From Primorskyibacter aestuariivivens (GTDB lineage: Bacteria > Pseudomonadota > Alphaproteobacteria > Rhodobacterales > Rhodobacteraceae), in contig NZ_JAQIOZ010000003.1 in assembly GCF_028023675.1 (NCBI RefSeq), positions 248,001-312,000 on the forward strand: a stretch of 64,000 nucleotides of DNA, read 5' to 3'. The translations under genes and the position numbers were made by a program. Positions 16,470-23,164 of the stretch are shown here, piece by piece; the first letter of the stretch is position 1; each line of letters begins with the position of its first letter. The notes under the pieces are model-generated. The model was not told the DNA's origin, made no database searches, and saw nothing but the letters and a program-made list of their open reading frames with translations.

Positions 16470-18953
16470 ATGAGCAGTTTTGACGATATCGATGCCTTTG
16501 AAGCGGCGGGCAGCCTGTCGCAACGTGCCATGGCCGCGCGTGGCGCGCCCTATCTTGACGGGTTGAACCCTGCGCAGCGCGAAGCGGTGGAAACGCTGGA
16601 CGGCCCGGTGCTGATGCTGGCGGGCGCGGGCACGGGCAAGACCAAGGCGCTGACCACCCGCATTGCGCATCTGCTGAACACGGGCCGCGCCCGGCCCAAT
16701 GAAATCCTTGCGGTAACCTTCACCAACAAGGCCGCGCGCGAGATGAAGAACCGGGTGGGGCGGCTGTTGGGCCAACCGGCCGAGGGCATGCCTTGGATGG
16801 GCACGTTCCACGCGATCGGGGTGAAACTGCTCCGGCGTCATGCGGAACTGGTCACAGCAGTTCCGGTTCTTCGAAAAACTCAGCCAGCATTGACAGAGCA
16901 CGGCGAAGATCCAGAAGATCCATATGATCTCGGTCCAGTGCCACGACCAGCAGAAGCTGAGCCAATAATCCAAAACGAGATCATTCAGTCGAGTGGGCCA
17001 CATCTCAAGTCAAATTTTACAATCCTTGACACCGATGACCAACTGCGGTTGCTCAAGCAATTGGTGCAGGCAGCAGGGGTTGATGACAAGCGATGGCCTG
17101 CTCGACAACTTGCGCACATTATTGACGGTTGGAAAAATCGGGCGTGGACGCCCGATAACGTACCCAGCGCGGAGGCCAGCGCCTATAATGGCAAGGCGGT
17201 TTCGCTGTATAGGGAATACCAAAAACGCCTGCTTGAGCTGAACGCCTGCGATTTCGGCGACCTGCTGTTGCATTGCGTGACCATCTTCCAGACCCATGAC
17301 GACGTTCTGGCGCAATATCAGCGCTGGTTCCGGTTTATCCTCGTGGACGAGTATCAGGATACCAACGTGGCGCAGTATCTCTGGCTGCGGCTGCTCGCGG
17401 GCGGGCACAAGAATATCTGCTGCGTGGGCGATGACGACCAGTCGATCTATGGCTGGCGCGGGGCCGAGGTGGGCAATATCCTGCGCTTTGAAAAGGATTT
17501 TCCGGGGGCCAAGGTGGTCCGTCTGGAACAAAATTACCGCTCCACGCCGCATATCCTTGCCGCCGCTGGCGGGGTGATCGTGGGCAATAAGGGGCGGTTG
17601 GGCAAGGAGCTTTGGACCGACGCCGACGAGGGCGAGAAGGTCCGCCTGATCGGCCATTGGGACGGTGATGAAGAGGCGCGCTGGATCGGCGAAGAGATCG
17701 AGGCGATGCAGGGTGGCACCCGCGGGATGCGACCCTACTCACTGGACGACATGGCCATCCTTGTCCGCGCCTCGCACCAGATGCGCGCTTTCGAGGACCG
17801 GTTCCTGACCATTGGTCTGCCCTATCGCGTCATTGGCGGGCCGCGCTTTTATGAGCGGATGGAGATCCGCGATGCCATGGCCTATTTCCGCGTCGTGACC
17901 TCGCCCGAGGATGATCTGGCCTTTGAGCGTATCGTGAACACGCCCAAGCGCGGCCTTGGCGACAAGGCGCAGCAGACGATCCAGCGGCTGGCCCGCGAAA
18001 ACGGCGTGAACCTTGTCGAAGGGGCGCGGCTGGCGGTGGAGAGCGGCGCGATCAAGGGCAAGGGCGGCAAGGAACTGGGCACACTGATCGACAGCTTGAC
18101 CCGCTGGGGCCGCATGACCGGCGACCAAAGCCTGACCCATATGGAACTGGCCGAAATCATCCTTGATGAAAGCGGCTACACCACCATGTGGCAGAACGAC
18201 AAGACGCCGGAGGCACCGGGGCGGCTCGAAAACCTCAAGGAACTGGTCAAGGCGTTGGAAGGGTTCGAGAACCTGCAAGGGTTTCTCGAACATGTGGCGC
18301 TGGTCATGGATAATGAAAGTGATGATGGTGGCGCGAAAGTGTCGATCATGACGCTGCACGCGGCCAAGGGGCTGGAATTTCCCGCCGTCTTCCTGCCGGG
18401 GTGGGAGGACGGTCTGTTCCCGTCGCAGCGCTCGATGGATGAAAGCGGGCTCAAGGGGCTGGAGGAAGAACGCCGCCTCGCTTACGTGGGCATCACCCGC
18501 GCCGAAGAGGTCTGCACCATCAGTTTCGCGGGCAACCGCCGGGTCTATGGCCAGTGGCAATCACAGATGCCGTCTCGCTTCATTGATGAACTGCCCGAGG
18601 CGCATGTCGAGGTGCTGACGCCCCCGGGGCTTTATGGCGGAGGGCAGACGCAGACCTCCAGCATCGATGCCCGCGTGGCCGAGGCCAATGTCTACAACTC
18701 CCCCGGATGGCGGCGCTTGCAGGAGCGTCAGAACCAGCGCCCCATGTCCCAGCCCAGCGAGGCACGCAATACGGTGATCGACATGAACGCGGTGTCCAGC
18801 TTCACCATGGGCGAACGGGTGTTCCACCAGAAATTCGGCTATGGCGCGATCGTAGGGATCGAAGGTGACAAGCTTGAGATTGATTTTGAAAAGGCGGGCA
18901 CGAAAAAGGTGGTGGCGCGCTTTATCACGGGCGCGGATGACGTGCCCTTTTAA
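16470..18953 (+). CDS. uvrD: UvrD/PcrA-type ATP-dependent DNA helicase with in-frame insertion
   Basis: An 827-residue superfamily 1A 3'-5' helicase used in nucleotide excision and mismatch repair. Motifs are present in order: Q-motif/N-terminus 'YLDGLNPAQREAV', Walker A AGAGTGKT (51-58), 'AVTFTNKAAREMK', DEYQDTN, 'VGDDDQSIYGWRGAE', 'QNYRS', 'TLHAAKGLEF' and 'ERRLAYVGITRA'. Residues 129-178 (bases 16854-17003) are an extra stretch, 'TAVPVLRKTQPALTEH...', placed between 'LLRRHAELV' and 'LKSNFTILDTDD', which are adjacent in usual family members. G+C hand-counted over 16861-17040 is 87 of 180, against 40 of 60 at 16741-16800, so the segment looks imported. All helicase motifs remain intact, so the protein is probably active. 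An SOS box precedes it. Confidence 0.9.
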   Translation: MSSFDDIDAFEAAGSLSQRAMAARGAPYLDGLNPAQREAVETLDGPVLMLAGAGTGKTKALTTRIAHLLNTGRARPNEILAVTFTNKAAREMKNRVGRLLGQPAEGMPWMGTFHAIGVKLLRRHAELVTAVPVLRKTQPALTEHGEDPEDPYDLGPVPRPAEAEPIIQNEIIQSSGPHLKSNFTILDTDDQLRLLKQLVQAAGVDDKRWPARQLAHIIDGWKNRAWTPDNVPSAEASAYNGKAVSLYREYQKRLLELNACDFGDLLLHCVTIFQTHDDVLAQYQRWFRFILVDEYQDTNVAQYLWLRLLAGGHKNICCVGDDDQSIYGWRGAEVGNILRFEKDFPGAKVVRLEQNYRSTPHILAAAGGVIVGNKGRLGKELWTDADEGEKVRLIGHWDGDEEARWIGEEIEAMQGGTRGMRPYSLDDMAILVRASHQMRAFEDRFLTIGLPYRVIGGPRFYERMEIRDAMAYFRVVTSPEDDLAFERIVNTPKRGLGDKAQQTIQRLARENGVNLVEGARLAVESGAIKGKGGKELGTLIDSLTRWGRMTGDQSLTHMELAEIILDESGYTTMWQNDKTPEAPGRLENLKELVKALEGFENLQGFLEHVALVMDNESDDGGAKVSIMTLHAAKGLEFPAVFLPGWEDGLFPSQRSMDESGLKGLEEERRLAYVGITRAEEVCTISFAGNRRVYGQWQSQMPSRFIDELPEAHVEVLTPPGLYGGGQTQTSSIDARVAEANVYNSPGWRRLQERQNQRPMSQPSEARNTVIDMNAVSSFTMGERVFHQKFGYGAIVGIEGDKLEIDFEKAGTKKVVARFITGADDVPF

Positions 18954-18980
18954 CGCCTGACGCGCGCCGGGGATGTGCCG

Positions 18981-19793
18981 ATGCCTTACCTTTTCCTGAT
19001 CTTGGTTGTGGCGGGCGTCGCATTCTTCGTTCTGCGCCGCATGCAACGCAAGCAGGTCATCGCAGAATTGCTGGCCACGCCGCTGGACGATGCGCAACGC
19101 CGTGTCATCGCCGAACAGGTGCCGATCACCCAGAGGCTGCCGCCTGAGTTGCGGGCCGGTCTGGAAGGCAGAATCCATCGTTTCCTTGAACAAGTGGACT
19201 TTCACGGCTGCAACGGGCTTGAGGTGGATGACGGCATGCGGCTCTCCATCGCCGCGCAGGCCTGTCTTCTCGTGGTGAACAGTGACGCCTGGTATGACGG
19301 GTTGAGCACCATTCTGGTCTATCCCGGCGCGTTCAAATCCGTGCAGCAGAACCATGACGGCTATGTGGTGACCGAGGAAGAGGTGGTGCGCACCGGTGAA
19401 AGCTGGCTGCATGGGCCGGTGGTGTTGTCCTGGTCACACTCCGAGCGCGGCGCGCGCGATGATCGCGATGGGCATAATGTGGTGATCCATGAATTCGCCC
19501 ATCAGTTCGACGCGCTGTCCGGGGCGACGAACGGCGTGCCGCTGCTGGGGCCGGGGCAGAGCTTTGCCGAATGGGAACGGACGTTTCTGGAAGCCTTTGA
19601 AGCCCATGTGCGCCGGGTGGAGACGGGCCGCAAAACGGTGATCGACGCCTATGGCGCAACCGGTCACGAGGAATTTTTTGCCGTGGCGGTCGAATTGTTT
19701 TTTGAAAGACCCGCGGCGCTGAGGCGCGAGGCGCCAGAGGTATATGCCCAATTGGCGCGGCTTTTCCGGCTGGACCCCGCGACCTGGGGCTGA
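18981..19793 (+). CDS. MtfA/M90 family zinc peptidase
   Basis: A 270-residue protein with one N-terminal membrane helix (MPYLFLILVVAGVAFFVL) and an MtfA-type metallopeptidase domain. The zinc-binding HExxH is 'VIHEFAHQFD', with a further acidic ligand region 'GHEEFFAVAVELFFERP'; 'STILVYPGAF' and 'LSWSHSERG' are also typical of the family. In E. coli MtfA is cytoplasmic and binds the Mlc repressor; members with an N-terminal helix are common in alphaproteobacteria and their substrates are unknown. ATG 18981 is preferred over GTG 18975 because of CCGGGGA 8 bases upstream. It is convergent with the CcsR-like RNA array. Confidence 0.88.
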   Translation: MPYLFLILVVAGVAFFVLRRMQRKQVIAELLATPLDDAQRRVIAEQVPITQRLPPELRAGLEGRIHRFLEQVDFHGCNGLEVDDGMRLSIAAQACLLVVNSDAWYDGLSTILVYPGAFKSVQQNHDGYVVTEEEVVRTGESWLHGPVVLSWSHSERGARDDRDGHNVVIHEFAHQFDALSGATNGVPLLGPGQSFAEWERTFLEAFEAHVRRVETGRKTVIDAYGATGHEEFFAVAVELFFERPAALRREAPEVYAQLARLFRLDPATWG

Positions 19794-19814
19794 CGTCTAC
19801 AAAACAAAGAGCTG

Positions 19815-19860
19815 AAAAAGAAAACGGCGGCACAAGGGAGGATGTGCCGCCGTTTTTTAT
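19815..19860. terminator. Bidirectional terminator with shortened anti-SD loop
   Basis: A perfect 14-bp stem, AAAACGGCGGCACA (19821-19834) with TGTGCCGCCGTTTT (19843-19856), and an 8-base loop AGGGAGGA. On the minus strand it runs into TTTTCTTTTTC and ends the small-RNA array; on the plus strand it ends in TTTTTT and can stop transcription from the MtfA-like gene. The loop retains TCCTCCC of the CcsR motif on the minus strand. Confidence 0.88.
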
Positions 19861-19864
19861 CAGC

Positions 19865-19895
19865 AGCGCTCCGAAGGGAGGAGGAGAGGAGCGCT
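19865..19895 (-). ncRNA. CcsR-like hairpin 5 (CCUCCUCCC loop)
   Basis: A perfect 8-bp stem, AGCGCTCC (19865-19872) with GGAGCGCT (19888-19895), and a 15-base loop holding the motif at 19876-19884. Confidence 0.8.
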
Positions 19896-19904
19896 ACCTA
19901 TGTC

Positions 19905-19940
19905 AGAGCGTGGGCCAAAAGGGAGGAGGGCCTTTGCTCT
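19905..19940 (-). ncRNA. CcsR-like hairpin 4 (CCUCCUCCC loop)
   Basis: Outer arms AGAGC (19905-19909) with GCTCT (19936-19940), a 3x3 internal loop, then GGCC (19913-19916) with GGCC (19929-19932). The terminal loop shows the motif at 19921-19929, whose last base overlaps the inner stem. Confidence 0.78.
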
Positions 19941-19946
19941 TTCATC

Positions 19947-19977
19947 TTCCCGGGCTGATTGGGAGGAGGGCCCGGAA
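19947..19977 (-). ncRNA. CcsR-like hairpin 3 (CCUCCUCCC loop)
   Basis: Arms CCGGGC (19950-19955) with GCCCGG (19970-19975), plus TT/AA beyond a one-base bulge. The loop contains the motif at 19961-19969. Confidence 0.8.
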
Positions 19978-19983
19978 AAATTT

Positions 19984-20001
19984 CTGGACCATTCGGTCCG
20001 G
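19984..20001 (-). ncRNA. Motif-less spacer hairpin in the CcsR-like array
   Basis: GGACC (19986-19990) pairs with GGTCC (19995-19999) around a 4-base loop. It lacks the CCTCCTCCC sequence and occupies the one enlarged interval (62 bases) between motifs. On the minus strand it is followed by AGAAATTTTT, so it could mark a processing or partial termination point. Confidence 0.5.
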
Positions 20002-20009
20002 TGTAAAAG

Positions 20010-20042
20010 GGCGGCGACATCAGGGAGGAGGAAGATGCCGCC
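20010..20042 (-). ncRNA. CcsR-like hairpin 2 (CCUCCUCCC loop)
   Basis: Arms GGCGG (20010-20014) with CCGCC (20038-20042) and CATC (20018-20021) with GATG (20034-20037), separated by a 3-base bulge. The 12-base loop holds the motif at 20023-20031. Confidence 0.8.
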
Positions 20043-20050
20043 GCAAAAGA

Positions 20051-20083
20051 CAGAAGGCTCAGGGAGGAGGAGAGAGCCCTCTG
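20051..20083 (-). ncRNA. CcsR-like hairpin 1 (CCUCCUCCC loop)
   Basis: First hairpin after the DUF1127 stop codon. Plus-strand arms GGCTC (20056-20060) with GAGCC (20074-20078), extended by CAGA (20051-20054) with TCTG (20080-20083) around one mismatch. The loop contains the complement of CCTCCTCCC at 20062-20070. Confidence 0.8.
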
Positions 20084-20091
20084 ATCTGTCG

Positions 20092-20304
20092 TTAGTGATA
20101 GGCTGCGTGGTAGGCCACGCGGCGAATTTCGGAGCGGCTCAGACCAAGATCGGCGAGCTCGCGGGTGCTCAGCTGCTGCAGTTCACGCAGGGTGGTGCGG
20201 TAGACGCGGTAAGCTGCGTAGCGCTGCTTCAGATCCGCAATCAGCCCGGTCACGCGGTGGAACAAACCGGTTTGGGAGTAGCTGGTGTTCGTTACATGTG
20301 CCAT
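20092..20304 (-). CDS. ccaF1: DUF1127 protein, CcaF1-like
   Basis: A 70-residue basic protein starting MAHVTNTSYSQTG (CAT at 20302-20304). Its C-terminal half 'LRELQQLSTRELADLGLSRSEIRRVAYHAAYH' (read in parts) is the DUF1127 domain. A longer frame up to 20388 exists, but the extra 28 residues have no family character. In Rhodobacter sphaeroides the homologous CcaF1 (RSP_6037) is an RNA-binding protein made from the same transcript as the CcsR RNAs and influences RNA maturation and turnover. The same order, DUF1127 then CCUCCUCCC hairpins, is seen here, which supports the name. An RpoH-type promoter would be expected upstream of 20304, but I could not assign one with confidence. Confidence 0.85.
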   Translation of the reverse strand: MAHVTNTSYSQTGLFHRVTGLIADLKQRYAAYRVYRTTLRELQQLSTRELADLGLSRSEIRRVAYHAAYH

Positions 20305-20671
20305 TGTCGTCGCTGCCTGTGTTGGCGTGTCGTTTGTTGATCTCAATGTAACCCAATGCTGCACGTGCACAATCCTCCAAAGGTTCAATGCTGCTATGCA
20401 GCAAATGCATGAGTCTTGCGGTTGAAAAGCGGGCAGGACGCCACAAAAGTCGGAAAAATTCGCGCCACAGTTGCGATGCCGAAAGACACTGCAAGTTTCT
20501 GTGGCGGCGGTTCCAATTTTTGGGCGCGCTGAAAACCTGGCCCGGGACCCCGGTCGCGGCTGTCCGGGCTATAAGGTGATTCCAATTCAACGCGATACGC
20601 GCTCTGCGGCACACATCTTATATAGGCGACACTGAGCGCGGTCGGGGCGGGCGTCGCTTTTGGGGCCGGTT

Positions 20672-20714
20672 TGGGATTTCATGGACCTTACGGGAAACCA
20701 TGGGAACAATGGGG
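20672..20714 (+). promoter_or_regulatory. Phased GGGA repeats, candidate MraZ-type operator
   Basis: G-rich words recur every 9-10 bases: GGGATTTCAT, GGACCTTAC, GGGAAACCAT, GGGAACAAT, GGGG. MraZ in other bacteria binds direct repeats of a TGGG-type word spaced by about 10 bases. The site is about 590 bases before mraZ, farther than usual, so the assignment is tentative. Confidence 0.3.
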
Positions 20715-20825
20715 CGCGACGGCCTGCGAGAGCGGAAAACGAATCAATATTACGCGGAATTTCGGAAGATTCTCCGTTTTGGCGCGGTGGTTTTCTGGAT
20801 TTTTGCCCCATGATCCGAAATTTTC

Positions 20826-20840
20826 TGGGATTTTATGGGG
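20826..20840 (+). repeat. TGGGATTTYATGG motif, second copy
   Basis: TGGGATTTTATGGGG, matching the copy at 20672-20685 (TGGGATTTCATGGA) at 12 of the first 13 positions. A third copy is on the minus strand at 20999-21012. All three are in the mraZ upstream region. Confidence 0.35.
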
Positions 20841-20972
20841 CGAAATGGCCGGGCTGTGATGTGTCTATATATTGTGTTGATTGGCGTAGTCTTCCGCTAG
20901 AAATGTCCTAAACGGCCTGAAATTCACCCCAATATCTTGATCCCCGCACGGGCCTCGGACAAGGTGTAGTGG

Positions 20973-21012
20973 TGATTTCCCTCACAAGGGTGTTGATTTC
21001 CATGAAATCCCA
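20973..21012 (-). promoter_or_regulatory. Candidate operator close to the dcw promoter
   Basis: Read on the minus strand, the words TGGGATTTCA, TGGAAATCAA, CACCCTTGTG and AGGGAAATCA follow each other with a 10-base period. The plus strand also shows TGATTTCC twice (20973-20980 and 20994-21001, 21 bases apart) and the palindrome GATTTC-CAT-GAAATC (20995-21009). The minus-strand 20999-21012 sequence is identical over 14 bases to plus-strand 20672-20685. Confidence 0.35.
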
Positions 21013-21029
21013 TGGCATCCCTGTTTACA

Positions 21030-21250
21030 CGATGAGGGACGGACAAGGGGCAGCAAAGACCCCGATCTGAACTCCCAGAAAAACAAAAAATGGTTTCATA
21101 CAGGCAACCGCTTTCATCGTGACAAGAGATCCGGCGCGCGGGCGAGCAGACATCCCCCCAGGTGGCGCGCGCAGCTGGACTTCCCGCAAGGCGGGACGAG
21201 GGCGGCGGGTTGATCAGTGGCAGCAGATCAACCCGCCGTTTTCTTTATTC
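21030..21250 (+). ncRNA. UpsM-like 5'-UTR small RNA of the dcw operon
   Basis: The untranslated leader of mraZ contains a hairpin TCCCGC/GCGGGA (21182-21187/21191-21196) and ends with a strong intrinsic terminator at 21203-21248, leaving mraZ beyond it. In Rhodobacter sphaeroides the abundant UpsM RNA is made from exactly this position by partial termination in the mraZ leader. The 5' end given is a guess; only the terminator end is well supported. Confidence 0.5.
21203..21248 (+). terminator. Intrinsic terminator in the mraZ leader
   Basis: A perfect 13-bp stem, CGGCGGGTTGATC (21203-21215) with GATCAACCCGCCG (21226-21238), a 10-base loop, then TTTTCTTTATT. It lies 51 bases before the mraZ start codon and downstream of no plus-strand gene, so it must act as an attenuator or small-RNA terminator for the dcw transcript. 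Confidence 0.88.
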
Positions 21251-21299
21251 ACCACCACCGGGGACAGACAGCGCGGGGGCGCGACGAAGGGACAAGGCA

Positions 21300-21800
21300 G
21301 TGAGCCGCAGGTTCAGAGGCGAAAGCCACCACAAGGTGGATGCGAAGGGCAGGGTATCGATCCCGGCCTCGTTTCGCCGTGTGCTCGAAGCCGCCGATCC
21401 CAACTGGAAATCCGGTGAAAACCCCGAGCTTGTGATCGTCTATGGCGATCATCGCCGCAATTACCTTGAATGTTACACCATGGAAGCCATCGACGAGGTG
21501 GACGCCAAGATCGACGCACTGCCGCGCGGATCCATGGAGCGCAAGATGCTCCAGCGGCTGTTCCATGGTCAGTCCTATCCCACCAATGTGGATGAGACCG
21601 GGCGGCTCGTCCTGCCCGCAAAGCTGCGGGGCAAGATCGCGCTGGACAAAGAGGCGTTTTTTATCGCTGCCGGTGACACGTTCCAGATCTGGAACCCCGA
21701 GACCTATGAACAGGAAGAGCTGGCCAAGACCGAGGAATGGCTGGACGAATTGCCGGACGATTTCGATCCGCTCTCCTTCCTTGATGGCAAAGAGGGCTGA
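21300..21800 (+). CDS. mraZ: Division/cell wall cluster transcriptional regulator MraZ
   Basis: A 166-residue DNA-binding protein with two SpoVT/AbrB-like repeats: 'HHKVDAKGRVSIPASFRRVL' and 'NVDETGRLVLPAKLRGKI'. MraZ represses its own dcw operon by binding repeated words upstream of it. The start is the GTG at 21300 (VSRRFRGES), with GAAGGGA about 8 bases upstream; an in-frame ATG at 21162 would put an unconserved Arg-rich 46 residues and the terminator hairpin inside the protein. It is the first gene of the dcw cluster, and rsmH starts 3 bases after its stop codon. Confidence 0.93.
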   Translation: MSRRFRGESHHKVDAKGRVSIPASFRRVLEAADPNWKSGENPELVIVYGDHRRNYLECYTMEAIDEVDAKIDALPRGSMERKMLQRLFHGQSYPTNVDETGRLVLPAKLRGKIALDKEAFFIAAGDTFQIWNPETYEQEELAKTEEWLDELPDDFDPLSFLDGKEG

Positions 21801-21803
21801 GCC

Positions 21804-22814
21804 ATGGCCGCCGCTGCCCGCGCCACTGATCAAGCCCCGCATATCCCCGTTCTGATCCGCCCGCTGATCGCGGCGGCGTCGCCCATCACTGGCCATTGGC
21901 TGGACGGCACCTTTGGCGCTGGGGGCTATACCCGTGCGCTGCTCGAGGCCGGGGCCGACAAGGTGACCGCGATTGACCGCGATCCGCTGGCCTTTGAACT
22001 CGCCGCCGACTGGATCGGCGACTATGGCGACCGGATCGAATGCGTGCAGACCGTGTTTTCCCGTCTCGACGACGTGGCCAGCGACCTGGACGGCGTGGTG
22101 CTGGATCTGGGTGTGTCCTCGATGCAGCTGGATCGCGCCGACCGGGGCTTTTCCTTCATGAAGGACGGGCCGCTGGACATGCGCATGAGCCAGGAGGGCG
22201 TGAGCGCCGCCGATCTGGTCAATACCGCCTCGGCCGAGGAACTGGCCAGTATCCTCTTTACCTATGGTGAAGAGCGCGCCTCGCGGCGGATTGCCAAAAA
22301 CATTGTCCGTGCGCGCGAAGAGCAGCCCTTTGAAACCACCTTGCAACTGGCCGAGGTGATCGAAAACTCCCTGCCGCGCGCCAAGCCGGGCCAGAGCCAC
22401 CCCGCCACCCGGAGCTTTCAGGCGCTGCGCATCGCGGTAAATGACGAATACAAGGAACTGCTCAACGGGTTGATGGCCGCAGAAGCGGCCCTTAAACCCG
22501 GCGGCATTCTGGCGGTCGTGACGTTTCATTCCATCGAGGACCGGATGGTCAAACGCTTCCTGACCGCGCGCGCGGGCCATTCCGGCAATACCAACCGCTA
22601 CGCGCCTCAGGCCGAAGCCACACCGGCGCAGTTCGACATTCTGACCCGCAAGGCGGTGGGCCCGGACGATCAGGAACTTGAGGAAAACCCGCGCTCCCGC
22701 TCGGCCCGGCTGCGCGTGGCGCGGCGCACGGATATTCCGGCGGGCCGCGTTGATCCCAAAACCATTTCCATGCCGCAACTCAAAACCCCGCAACACAAGG
22801 GGGCACGCCGATGA
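21804..22814 (+). CDS. rsmH: 16S rRNA (cytosine(1402)-N(4))-methyltransferase
   Basis: A 336-residue cytoplasmic SAM-dependent methyltransferase (RsmH/MraW) that methylates N4 of C1402 in the ribosomal P site. The opening '[10 protein letters not shown]', the SAM-binding '[20 protein letters not shown]' and 'AIDRDPLAF', '[13 protein letters not shown]' and '[16 protein letters not shown]' are all family hallmarks. Its normal place is second in the dcw cluster. The stop codon overlaps the ftsL start by four bases (ATGA), indicating translational coupling. Confidence 0.97.
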   Translation: MAAAARATDQAPHIPVLIRPLIAAASPITGHWLDGTFGAGGYTRALLEAGADKVTAIDRDPLAFELAADWIGDYGDRIECVQTVFSRLDDVASDLDGVVLDLGVSSMQLDRADRGFSFMKDGPLDMRMSQEGVSAADLVNTASAEELASILFTYGEERASRRIAKNIVRAREEQPFETTLQLAEVIENSLPRAKPGQSHPATRSFQALRIAVNDEYKELLNGLMAAEAALKPGGILAVVTFHSIEDRMVKRFLTARAGHSGNTNRYAPQAEATPAQFDILTRKAVGPDDQELEENPRSRSARLRVARRTDIPAGRVDPKTISMPQLKTPQHKGARR

Positions 22815-23164
22815 AATTCTTTTTGTATCTTGTTACCGCGACCATGCTGATCGGTCTGGCCTTCTGGGCCTATCACGAAAACTACAAGACCCAGCAAGCC
22901 ATTGAGGAAACAGAACAATTGCAGCGCGAGATCGGGGCCGCGCGCGAACGGCTTTCGGTGCTGCGCGCGGAATGGGCCTATCTCAACCGTCCCGACAGGC
23001 TGCGCGATCTGGCCGAGCTGAACTTTACCCGCCTCGGGCTGTTGCCGCTGCGTCCCGACCATTTCGGTCGCGTGGATCAGGTGGCCTTTCCGACCCAGGT
23101 CTTTGACACGGACCTGCCGATCACAACGCCGGTGGATGTCTCCAGCCAGGGGGCAGAGGAATGA
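22811..23164 (+). CDS. ftsL: Cell division protein FtsL
   Basis: A 117-residue bitopic inner-membrane protein: a short cytoplasmic start, one transmembrane helix ([19 protein letters not shown]) and a periplasmic coiled-coil segment '[28 protein letters not shown]'. FtsL joins FtsB and FtsQ in the divisome core that activates FtsW-FtsI. The sequence is poorly conserved in general; assignment rests on this topology and on the position between rsmH and ftsI with four-base overlaps at both ends. Confidence 0.9.
   Translation: MKFFLYLVTATMLIGLAFWAYHENYKTQQAIEETEQLQREIGAARERLSVLRAEWAYLNRPDRLRDLAELNFTRLGLLPLRPDHFGRVDQVAFPTQVFDTDLPITTPVDVSSQGAEE

Larger units (their letters stand above)
19815..20090 (-). 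ncRNA. CcsR/cuckoo-type small RNA array downstream of the DUF1127 gene
   Basis: On the minus strand the 275 bases behind the DUF1127 gene fold into seven consecutive hairpins. Five carry the full loop motif CCTCCTCCC (complements at 20062-20070, 20023-20031, 19961-19969, 19921-19929, 19876-19884), a sixth has the shortened TCCTCCC (19836-19842) in the loop of the final terminator, and one has no motif. Motif spacing is 39, 62, 40, 45 and 40 bases, the 62 being where the motif-less hairpin lies. In Rhodobacter sphaeroides, CcsR1-4 RNAs with this loop are co-transcribed with the DUF1127 gene ccaF1, are induced by oxidative stress through RpoHI/RpoHII, and are known more widely as cuckoo RNAs because the loop mimics the 16S anti-Shine-Dalgarno sequence. 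Confidence 0.88.
20305..21299. other. 995-base intergenic region: ccaF1 promoter side and long dcw leader
   Basis: No credible protein gene is visible: the short plus-strand frames at 20660-20911 have no recognisable features and overlap hairpins. The left part should hold the minus-strand promoter of ccaF1. The right part holds repeated TGGGATTTYATGG motifs, a 7-bp hairpin GCCCCAT/ATGGGGC (20805-20811/20835-20841) and, from about 21000, the untranslated leader of mraZ that ends in a strong terminator. Confidence 0.6.

Noticed and set aside
16854-17003. Intein or insertion sequence in uvrD
   Set aside because: At 50 residues it is far too short for an intein, has no splice-junction Cys/Ser...His-Asn motifs, and shows no terminal inverted repeats or target duplication.
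19836-20070. Regularly spaced GGGAGGAGG copies as a CRISPR array or tandem repeat
   Set aside because: The repeat is only 9 bases, intervals vary, and each copy is the loop of a different stem, which fits a hairpin RNA family, not CRISPR repeats.
20660-20911. 83-codon frame in the mraZ upstream region
   Set aside because: No ribosome-binding site, no family features, and it covers the repeated operator-like words.
21162-21299. N-terminal extension of MraZ from an upstream ATG
   Set aside because: It would place the leader terminator hairpin inside the coding region and adds an Arg-rich, unconserved stretch; GTG 21300 has a proper ribosome-binding site.
21249-22796. A 515-codon open frame on the minus strand
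   Set aside because: It lies wholly opposite mraZ and rsmH, is rich in His and Gly, and has no recognisable motif; it is a shadow of high-G+C codon use.
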